From NCBI GenBank assembly GCA_052298855.1, contig DAVZXP010000008.1, forward strand, positions 1-64,000: a stretch of DNA of 64,000 nucleotides, written 5' to 3'. The notes beneath the pieces were generated by a model that saw only the letters and a list, made by a program, of their open reading frames with translations, ran no database searches and was not told the origin of the DNA. Both the position numbers and the translations under genes were made by a program. Shown piece after piece: positions 52,489-58,870 of the stretch. Each line of letters starts with the position of its first letter. The stretch's first letter is position 1. This DNA comes from Fimenecus sp052298855 (GTDB lineage Bacteria; Bacillota; Clostridia; Oscillospirales; Acutalibacteraceae).

Positions 52489-52632
52489 AGCGCCGGGTCT
52501 GCTTGCACTGTAATTGGCAGATGACGAGGAAGAAGTTATCGAAATATTCGGCGGATGCTTCTTGTCCCGTATGTGCGGGGACACAAACATTTACTAAAAA
52601 CTGTCGGCGACGGCAAAACAGAGGTAAATGTA
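52489..52632 (+). ncRNA. glmS self-cleaving ribozyme/riboswitch
   Basis: Located between the promoter and glmS. It shows the class hallmarks: AGCGCC at 52489-52494 with cleavage expected between A52489 and G52490, a P2-type stem with GACGAGGAAG, and the TTATCGAAAT..TTCGGCGGATGC core (about 52533-52560). A P3-type CCCGTATGTGCGGG hairpin follows. The outer P4 pair is CATTTAC (52588-52594) with GTAAATG (52624-52630). Glucosamine 6-phosphate acts as cofactor for cleavage, which leads to mRNA decay and feedback control of the enzyme it makes. Confidence 0.95.
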
Positions 52633-52666
52633 CCGTGCAAATATTTTTGCAAAGGAACAAGTTAAT

Positions 52667-54493
52667 ATGTGTGGAATTGTTGGTTACATCGGAGGCCGCA
52701 GTGCGTCGCCCGTGTTGATTGACGGTCTGAAGAAGCTCGAGTACAGAGGTTATGACTCGGCAGGCGTAGCTGTGTTCAACGGCGATGTTGTCGAGGTCAA
52801 AAAGACTAAGGGCAGAATTGCCGACCTCGAAAAAAAGCTGTCTGCGGAGGGTATTTCGTCAGGTTGCGTGGGTATAGGTCATACCCGTTGGGCAACTCAC
52901 GGAGCACCCGACGACGTTAATGCTCATCCTCATAAAGGAGGAAACGGTCGCATTACGTTGGTGCATAACGGCATTATTGAGAACTATATCGAGCTTAAAA
53001 TAATGCTCGAACAAAAGGGGTACAAATTCGTCTCGCAGACGGATACGGAGGTGCTTGCCCATTTGTTCGATTTCTTTTATAACGGCGACTCGTTAAAGGC
53101 TATGTCAAACGTTATGAAGACGGTGCGTGGCTCTTTTGCGGTAGCGGTTTTGATTGACGGGAAGCCCGACGAAATTATTGCGGCACGAAAGGACAGTCCG
53201 CTTATAGTCGGCTTGGGCGAAAACGAAAATTTCTTAGCCTCCGATATTCCTGCTGTGCTCAAATACACAAGGAATTGCTATTTGCTTGACGACAATCAGA
53301 TGGCATTGCTGAAGCAGTCCTCGGTCAAGCTTTACGATATTGACGGCAATGAGGTGCACAAGGACGTCTACCACGTCACTTGGGACGTTGAAGCGGCTGA
53401 AAAGGGCGGCTTTGACCACTTTATGAAAAAGGAAATTTCCGAACAACCGAGAACTGTGCACGACACGGTTTTACCGAGAATTAAGGACGGCAAGGTAGTT
53501 ATTGAAGAGCTGGGACTTTCCGACGAGGATATAAAAAATATCGGCACAATTCACATAGTTGCGTGCGGAAGTGCTTGGCACGTCGGAACGGCGGCAAGAT
53601 ATATAATCGAAAAATTGGCAAGAATCCCCTGCGAGGTTGACCTTGCAAGCGAATTCCGTTACAGAAATCCCATAATAAAAGGAAATGATATTTGTCTTGT
53701 AATTTCACAGTCGGGCGAGACGGCAGATACACTTGCCGCATTGCGTGAGGCAAAAAGCAAGGGTGCGAGGACAATTTCAATCGTAAATGTCATAGCAAGC
53801 ACCATTGCACGTGAATCGGACGACGTTATTTATACTATGGCAGGTCCCGAAATAGCTGTTGCTACAACGAAAGCGTTTTCGGCTCAACTCTGCGTTTCCT
53901 ATCTTTTGGCATTAAAATTCGCAAAGGCAAAAGGCTTGCTTTCCGAAAGCGACGAAGAAAAATACTGTTCGGAAATTCTCCGCTTGCCTGAGCTTATCGA
54001 AGGCGTTTTGAAAACCGATTCGGCACTTAAAGAGCTTGCAAAAAGCTATGCAGACTCGGCAAATGTTTTCTTTATCGGCAGAGGGCTTGACTATGCAATA
54101 TCGCTCGAAGGCTCATTGAAATTAAAGGAAATTTCATATATTCACTCCGAAGCATATGCGGCAGGAGAGCTCAAGCACGGTACGATTTCACTCATAGAGG
54201 ACAAAACGCCCGTATTTGCGATTGCCACACAGTCTGATCTCAACGAAAAGACCTTAGGAAATATAAAAGAGGTCAAGGCGAGAGGTGCGAGGGTCATTGC
54301 GCTTGTCGGCGAAAATCATTCTGACGCCGATGAATTTGCCGACGATATAATCAGGCTTCCCGAAATCAGCGACTTCCTTATGCCGTCGCTTGCGGTAGTT
54401 CCGCTTCAAATCTTTGCCTATTATATGGCACTCGGCAGAGGCTGTGATGTTGATAAGCCTCGAAACCTCGCAAAATCAGTTACAGTAGAATAA
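52667..54493 (+). CDS. glmS: Glutamine--fructose-6-phosphate aminotransferase (isomerizing)
   Basis: A 608-residue enzyme that makes glucosamine 6-phosphate from fructose 6-phosphate and glutamine, feeding peptidoglycan and UDP-GlcNAc. The mature N-terminus CGIVGYIGG supplies the nucleophilic Cys, so the start is ATG 52667 (AAAGGAAC upstream), not the longer frame. The glutaminase domain runs to about 235. Two SIS domains follow, with SQSGETADTLAALREAK and the C-terminal PRNLAKSVTVE. The ribozyme upstream controls it. Confidence 0.97.
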   Translation: MCGIVGYIGGRSASPVLIDGLKKLEYRGYDSAGVAVFNGDVVEVKKTKGRIADLEKKLSAEGISSGCVGIGHTRWATHGAPDDVNAHPHKGGNGRITLVHNGIIENYIELKIMLEQKGYKFVSQTDTEVLAHLFDFFYNGDSLKAMSNVMKTVRGSFAVAVLIDGKPDEIIAARKDSPLIVGLGENENFLASDIPAVLKYTRNCYLLDDNQMALLKQSSVKLYDIDGNEVHKDVYHVTWDVEAAEKGGFDHFMKKEISEQPRTVHDTVLPRIKDGKVVIEELGLSDEDIKNIGTIHIVACGSAWHVGTAARYIIEKLARIPCEVDLASEFRYRNPIIKGNDICLVISQSGETADTLAALREAKSKGARTISIVNVIASTIARESDDVIYTMAGPEIAVATTKAFSAQLCVSYLLALKFAKAKGLLSESDEEKYCSEILRLPELIEGVLKTDSALKELAKSYADSANVFFIGRGLDYAISLEGSLKLKEISYIHSEAYAAGELKHGTISLIEDKTPVFAIATQSDLNEKTLGNIKEVKARGARVIALVGENHSDADEFADDIIRLPEISDFLMPSLAVVPLQIFAYYMALGRGCDVDKPRNLAKSVTVE

Positions 54494-54496
54494 GCT

Positions 54497-54540
54497 AAAA
54501 GCCGTGCGTGAAATTGCTTCACACACGGCTTATTATTTTG
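54497..54540 (+). terminator. glmS terminator
   Basis: AAGCCGTG...CACGGCTT stem (54499-54531) with near-perfect extension, then TATTATTTTG. Confidence 0.75.
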
Positions 54541-54544
54541 CTTA

Positions 54545-55180
54545 TTATTTTTTCTTTTTCTTATTTCCCTTTGCATAAACCGCTACGCACCAATAATAAA
54601 GCGGAATCACAAGGAAAAGAGTAAGCGTTTTTACCCACACACTGAAAACGAAACCACAGAAAAGATATACCGTTATAATTAAAATCGGCACGGGCATAAG
54701 AAACAAAAACGTCCTCTTGCTCGTCATTCTGCAAGCGCTTGCAAGCATATAGTACATCGGAATTGTCAAGAACAAAAGCGAAAAGACAAGCCACGGGGAA
54801 TGTCCCATAACGCCTTTAAGTCCAAAGCTCAAAGCAAGATATGCGATTATAACTACAAGCGGATACGGAAAGCGGAACATTCTGTTCGCCGTTTCGGGAT
54901 AAAGAGAATGTCTTATAGGCTTTTCATCCTTTATTTCCGTCTCGGACTCTGTTTTCGTTTCTTCGCTCGGTATCTCTTTTTCAGTGTCAAGAAGTGCGTC
55001 AAGAGTTATTCCGTAAATCTCGGCAAGGGTAATCAAATTGTCGGTGTCGGGCGACGCCTCGGCTCTCTCCCATTTTGAAATTGCCTGTCTGCTCACACCG
55101 AGCTTTGCGGCAAGAGCCTCTTGCGAAAGACCTTTTTCCTTGCGAAGCTGTACAAGTCTGTCTGCTGTTGAAATTGTCAT
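54545..55180 (-). CDS. XRE-family regulator with C-terminal membrane domain
   Basis: A 211-residue protein. The N-terminal helix-turn-helix (residues 7-62, VQLRKEKGLSQEALAAKLGVSRQAISKWERAEASPDTDNL) is of the type common in Clostridia. A Glu/Lys/Thr-rich linker follows. Three hydrophobic helices near 110-190 make a small membrane domain. Its start is set at 55180, after GGAGAAAG, just past the mltG stop; a frame from 55219 would overlap mltG. The signal is unknown. Confidence 0.85.
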   Translation of the reverse strand: MTISTADRLVQLRKEKGLSQEALAAKLGVSRQAISKWERAEASPDTDNLITLAEIYGITLDALLDTEKEIPSEETKTESETEIKDEKPIRHSLYPETANRMFRFPYPLVVIIAYLALSFGLKGVMGHSPWLVFSLLFLTIPMYYMLASACRMTSKRTFLFLMPVPILIITVYLFCGFVFSVWVKTLTLFLVIPLYYWCVAVYAKGNKKKKK

Positions 55181-55197
55181 AGCTTTCTCCAAATCTG

Positions 55198-56088
55198 TTA
55201 AAGTTCTCCGTTTTTCCATTTTTGAACATTCTTCAAATGCTCTTCGTAGGAATTTGTAAATGCCGAATTATACGGCGGATTTGTGTCAATTACAAAAAAC
55301 AGGTAATCGGTATCGGCAGGATACAACGCCGCCTTTATAGACGCAATTCCGGGGTTGCAAATAGGACCTGCAATCAAGCCTTTGCAACGGTTTCCGTTGT
55401 AATAATACTTATAATAATCTATCTTATCGGGATATTTAAGCTGAATTACTCCTGTGCAATATTTCACCGTAACGTCATACTCAAGCTTCATATTCTGCTT
55501 TAAGCGATTGTGAATTGTAGATGAAATAAGTGTGCGTTGTTCATCTGTAAACGCCTCTTTCTCAATAATCGAAGCAATGGTCAAAATATCGTGCACGGAA
55601 TAGCCGAGCTCTGTTGCTCTCTGCCTCATTTCAGAAGTAAATTTCTTTTCCTCGGTAGCAACCATTTTGTCAATTACCTTTGTCGGATCTGAATTTTTCT
55701 CAAAGGTGTAGGTCGCAGGAAAAAGATAGCCCTCAAGCAAGAAACAAATCTTATCTCTGTCGTGAATTGAGGATAAAACGGAATATTTGGACGTATCGTA
55801 ACTTTTTACCGCATTGATAAAGTCATCTGTCGAGCAGACGCCGTTTTCCTCCAAAAGCCAAGCTGTTTTAAGCAAGGTATAGCCCTCGGGAACGGTAACC
55901 TTAGCATATTTCCCGTTATCTGCCGCCGTTTCGTCTGCATCGTCAGCCCCCTGCGTTATTGTCGGTGCGTCGGGATTAAAAACGTTGCTGTTATTCTGAG
56001 ATTCCGATGAATCCTTGTCCGCACCGCAAGATGCAAACAAAAAAACAAGCGTAAATATTAAAAATGTTGAAAGAGCTTTCTTGAACAT
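55198..56088 (-). CDS. mltG: Endolytic transglycosylase MltG, lipoprotein form
   Basis: A 296-residue YceG-like enzyme that cuts nascent peptidoglycan strands outside the membrane. The signal peptide ends in a lipobox LFASCG (Cys near residue 21), so it is probably a lipid-anchored protein; typical members carry a transmembrane helix. A Ser/Asn/Asp-rich linker leads to a LysM-like segment (VPEGYTLLKTAWLLEENG). The catalytic domain then shows LTIASIIEKEA with the essential Glu, and later the GPICNPGIASIKAAL segment. ATG 56088 follows AAGGGG. The next gene is an XRE regulator. Confidence 0.92.
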   Translation of the reverse strand: MFKKALSTFLIFTLVFLFASCGADKDSSESQNNSNVFNPDAPTITQGADDADETAADNGKYAKVTVPEGYTLLKTAWLLEENGVCSTDDFINAVKSYDTSKYSVLSSIHDRDKICFLLEGYLFPATYTFEKNSDPTKVIDKMVATEEKKFTSEMRQRATELGYSVHDILTIASIIEKEAFTDEQRTLISSTIHNRLKQNMKLEYDVTVKYCTGVIQLKYPDKIDYYKYYYNGNRCKGLIAGPICNPGIASIKAALYPADTDYLFFVIDTNPPYNSAFTNSYEEHLKNVQKWKNGEL

Positions 56089-56169
56089 TGTTTTCCCCTT
56101 TTTCAAATCATTGTTTTTTATATTATTGGCATTTCAGTTAATTGTATCATTATTCGAGTGATTTTGCAA

Positions 56170-56385
56170 CGGTAAAAGCAACAGGACCGTCGGAGGCGGT
56201 CCTGTTTTGATTGTTTATTCGTCGCAACGGCCTTACGTTACCTTGCAGAAAAGGCATTTGTTTTCAAACATAATATTAGCCTCATTCATTACATTTTGTG
56301 AATGTTTTCGCCCTTTGTGAAAGAGGTTTTGCGATGCCTTACAGTGTGAGCACAAAATATCCGCTGTTCACGGGCAATCGGGATC
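56170..56385 (-). ncRNA. Candidate 6S-like RNA
   Basis: A structured intergenic transcript on the minus strand. A promoter reads TTGACA (56414-56409), 17 bp, ATAAGA (56391-56386), so RNA should start near 56380. Pairing: closing stem GATTG/CAATC (56375-56379 with 56209-56213), then CAGCGG/CCGTTG (56361-56366 with 56225-56230). A bubble of 20 nt on each side follows, then AAGGCAT/ATGCCTT (56334-56340 with 56251-56257) and an inner branched stem. A GC-rich terminator-like hairpin (56181-56205) follows. This closing stem, symmetric bubble and apical stem is the 6S RNA plan, an RNA polymerase-binding regulator. Sequence conservation was not tested. Confidence 0.5.
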
Positions 56386-56438
56386 TCTTATGCTTCCGAC
56401 TTTATTATTGTCAACTGCAGCTCGATCAAGACAAAAAA

Positions 56439-56463
56439 TACGGCGACCGTAACAGCCGCCGTA
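56439..56463 (-). terminator. Rubrerythrin terminator
   Basis: TACGGCG and CGCCGTA arms, then a six-T run on the minus strand, about 10 bp past the stop at 56474. Confidence 0.8.
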
Positions 56464-56473
56464 AAATTTATAA

Positions 56474-57013
56474 TCAATAATTTTCTTCTCTTACTTCAAA
56501 GAAACTCTGCGGATGAGCGCATACGGGGCAAGCTACGGGTGCCTTTGTGCCGATTACGATATGACCGCAGTTACGGCACTCCCAAACCTTGACCTCGCTT
56601 TTTTCAAACACCTGAGCAGTCTCAACGTTCTTGAGAAGTGCACGATACCTTTCCTCGTGAGCCTTTTCGATAGCAGCGACATCTCTGAACTTCTTTGCAA
56701 GAGCGGTAAAGCCCTCTTCCTCAGCTGTCTTTGCGAAGCCCTCGTACATATCGGTCCACTCATAGTTCTCGCCCTCAGCAGCAGATTCAAGATTTTCACT
56801 TGTATCGCCGATACCGTTGAGCTCCTTGAACCACATTTTAGCATGTTCCTTTTCGTTATCTGCGGTTTTAAGGAAAAGAGCCGCTATCTGCTCATATCCC
56901 TCTTTCTTTGCAGCAGAAGCAAAGTATGTATATTTGTTCCTTGCCTGTGACTCGCCTGCAAAAGCCACCTGCAAATTTTTCTCGGTCTGTGTTCCTTCGT
57001 ATTTATTTGCCAT
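56474..57013 (-). CDS. Rubrerythrin (second copy)
   Basis: A 179-residue di-iron peroxide reductase with the ferritin-like domain (AFAGESQARNKY, TADNEKEHAKMWF, DVAAIEKAHEERY) and a rubredoxin C-terminus with CRNCGHIVIGTKAPVACPVCAHP. It is clearly paralogous to the gene at 49575 but differs in many positions. The start at 57013 follows a perfect AAAGGAGGT. Both copies probably detoxify hydrogen peroxide in the cytoplasm. They stand apart and may be regulated separately. Confidence 0.95.
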   Translation of the reverse strand: MANKYEGTQTEKNLQVAFAGESQARNKYTYFASAAKKEGYEQIAALFLKTADNEKEHAKMWFKELNGIGDTSENLESAAEGENYEWTDMYEGFAKTAEEEGFTALAKKFRDVAAIEKAHEERYRALLKNVETAQVFEKSEVKVWECRNCGHIVIGTKAPVACPVCAHPQSFFEVREENY

Positions 57014-57081
57014 AATAACTACCTCCTTTATGTCTAAATATAATAGCATAATTGCAAAAATAATTCAATATCAAATATGGC

Positions 57082-57621
57082 TTAATAGTCTTTTTTGTTT
57101 TTTAATTCCTCTCTGATATACCTGAAAGTTTCGTCCTCGCCCTTCTCCTTGAGCATAACAAGCAGCTTTTCGAGCATATCCGAGGTCTCCTGATGAATTA
57201 CTCTCGCATCCCTGCCACGCTGAAAATACTCAATCGGGTGAGAGTCCGTATATTTATCGCCCTGATAAATTTTACTTGCCGCAACTCTGTCGCAAAACAT
57301 CTCTATAACATAATTAAGCGGCATTTTAACAGGCGCATATTTGCGAATTTTCGGATTATAGTCATTCCAATATTCAAAATGGTGCTTATTTCTGCCCTTG
57401 TGATGAAGCCAAGCCTTTGAATATCCTCTGTCAAGACGTTCAAGCTCGTTGGGACTGCGTGTTCCGTCATAGTATTTCACACCGTTGAAAAATTCCGTCG
57501 GCGAATATTTTGACAGATCGTGCCTAAGTCCCTGCAAGCCTATGCCTGCCTTAAAGCAATGCTTTATGACCTTGTGCCGATGCTTTGTAATTGTCTTAAA
57601 ATGTCCTATAACGTTCGCCAT
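57082..57621 (-). CDS. DUF5662 family protein
   Basis: A 179-residue soluble protein whose RHDLSKYSPTEF segment (about residues 33-44) and many conserved His, Asp and Tyr residues (HHKGRNKHHFEYW, HPIEYFQRGRD) resemble DUF5662, a catalase-like or HD-like domain of unknown activity common in Clostridia and phages. The clustered His/Asp suggest a metal site. It starts three bases after the trmO stop, so they are co-transcribed. Confidence 0.82.
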   Translation of the reverse strand: MANVIGHFKTITKHRHKVIKHCFKAGIGLQGLRHDLSKYSPTEFFNGVKYYDGTRSPNELERLDRGYSKAWLHHKGRNKHHFEYWNDYNPKIRKYAPVKMPLNYVIEMFCDRVAASKIYQGDKYTDSHPIEYFQRGRDARVIHQETSDMLEKLLVMLKEKGEDETFRYIREELKNKKDY

Positions 57622-57624
57622 TGA

Positions 57625-58308
57625 CTATACCTCTTTGATTTGTGTTATCGACAGGCTGTTGTTTTCATACTTAAATCTGATATTAAAGCCTGCGAAAGTC
57701 ACGCCGTACTCTTTTCCCTCTTCGTCATTATAAGCAGGGCGTGGGTCGTTTGACAAAAGTTCTAAAAGAGCCTGCCTTTTATTTTCGGGAATTATCGAAA
57801 GCATTTTTTCATCACAGCTGACGCTGATTTTATACTTTTTAGTCTGCGCCGTATAGCCCTCGCTCGCCGTGGGAATACAATCCGCTATCGGTATGTACGG
57901 CTTAATATCATATATCGGTGTGCCGTCTGTCATATCGACGCCTGAAACTGTGATAATCGGTGCATTTTCGCCGCCTGTCTCAATTTTTTCTATCTTAACA
58001 CAGGAAAGTCCGAGCCTGTTCGGTCTAAACGGAGAACGGGAGGCAAATACGCCTACTCTCCTGTTGCCGCCAAGTCTCGGAGGACGTACCGTCGGACTGA
58101 ATTTTGAGTCGGAGCACTGCGAAAATTCCCAAATGAGCCAAATGTGAGAAAATCCGTCAAGCTCTTTGACTGCACGAACATTTCTGTATTCAGGCTCAAA
58201 AACAATTTTTCCCGTGAGCGACGGAGCAAGACCTGCTTGCCGTGGAACGCCGAATTTTTCTGAAAAATCGGTATGTATTCTCGCAATCGGTTTAATCTCC
58301 ACTCTCAC
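57625..58308 (-). CDS. trmO: tRNA (N6-threonylcarbamoyladenosine(37)-N6)-methyltransferase TrmO
   Basis: A 227-residue SAM-dependent enzyme (TsaA/YaeB) that methylates t6A37 in threonine tRNAs. The N-terminal beta-barrel has the family segments PRQAGLAPSLTGKI, ELDGFSHIWLIWEF, GVFASRSPFRPNRLGLSCV and the MTDGTPIYDIKPYIP loop. A C-terminal extension of about 60 residues ends in a TrmO_C-like region. It is upstream of the DUF5662 gene. Confidence 0.93.
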   Translation of the reverse strand: MRVEIKPIARIHTDFSEKFGVPRQAGLAPSLTGKIVFEPEYRNVRAVKELDGFSHIWLIWEFSQCSDSKFSPTVRPPRLGGNRRVGVFASRSPFRPNRLGLSCVKIEKIETGGENAPIITVSGVDMTDGTPIYDIKPYIPIADCIPTASEGYTAQTKKYKISVSCDEKMLSIIPENKRQALLELLSNDPRPAYNDEEGKEYGVTFAGFNIRFKYENNSLSITQIKEV

Positions 58309-58347
58309 TCACCTCAAAGAGTATTTTAATACATTTATTTAATTTTA

Positions 58348-58605
58348 TCAATGCTCCGAATGACGAAATAATGATTTTTTCTCATAGGGCTCGCAGCTGT
58401 ACGCCTCAATCTCGTATCCTGTTTGAGCTATTGCCATCTCAAGCCTTTCTTTATCAAGAGCGTTTTCGGATATAATTTCAGCTGTACCCGTTTTGTGAGA
58501 AGATTTCACTTTTTTCACATCAAATTCGCTTCTTATTACATTGTTGATATGACTCTCGCACATTGAGCAAGCCATACCGTTTATTTTCAAAACTGTTTTT
58601 ACCAT
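58348..58605 (-). CDS. Heavy-metal-associated domain protein
   Basis: An 85-residue protein with one ferredoxin-like HMA domain. The metal-binding motif is GMACSMCESHI near residues 9-19, in the place of the copper-chaperone MxCxxC. A short C-terminal extension has one Cys and a His at the end. It may carry copper or another soft metal. The start at 58605 follows AAGGGAG. A terminator-like hairpin (58630-58652) separates it from the feo operon, so regulation with iron is uncertain. Confidence 0.85.
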   Translation of the reverse strand: MVKTVLKINGMACSMCESHINNVIRSEFDVKKVKSSHKTGTAEIISENALDKERLEMAIAQTGYEIEAYSCEPYEKKSLFRHSEH

Positions 58606-58624
58606 TATATTTTCTCCCTTCAAG

Positions 58625-58654
58625 CAAAAGGGGCGGTCCTTTCGACCGCCCCCT
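58625..58654 (-). terminator. feo operon terminator
   Basis: GGGGCGGT and ACCGCCCC form a strong stem, followed on the minus strand by TTTTGCTT, just past the FeoB-associated gene. Confidence 0.7.
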
Positions 58655-58658
58655 CCGA

Positions 58659-58841
58659 CTATTTTTTGTCATATGGCTGATGGCATTTTCCTGCCATAGC
58701 ACAATGAGCACAATTACTTCCGCAGGATGATTTTCCTGCTTTTTTGTCCTTCTTCATTGCAATAATAATGGCAGTAACTATTGCAACGAGAACAAGTGTA
58801 ATTATTATCGTCGCCAAATTTTCTGAAATCCAAGCAAGCAT
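58659..58841 (-). CDS. FeoB-associated Cys-rich membrane protein
   Basis: A 60-residue protein with one N-terminal membrane helix (about residues 9-29), a Lys-rich turn, and a cysteine-rich tail (CGSNCAHCAMAGKCH). This composition is that of the FeoB-associated family found directly behind feoB in Clostridia, thought to assist iron transfer or the channel. It follows feoB after 29 bp in the same operon. Confidence 0.9.
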   Translation of the reverse strand: MLAWISENLATIIITLVLVAIVTAIIIAMKKDKKAGKSSCGSNCAHCAMAGKCHQPYDKK

Positions 58842-58870
58842 TCATATCATCCTTTCGTAGATTCAAGTTG

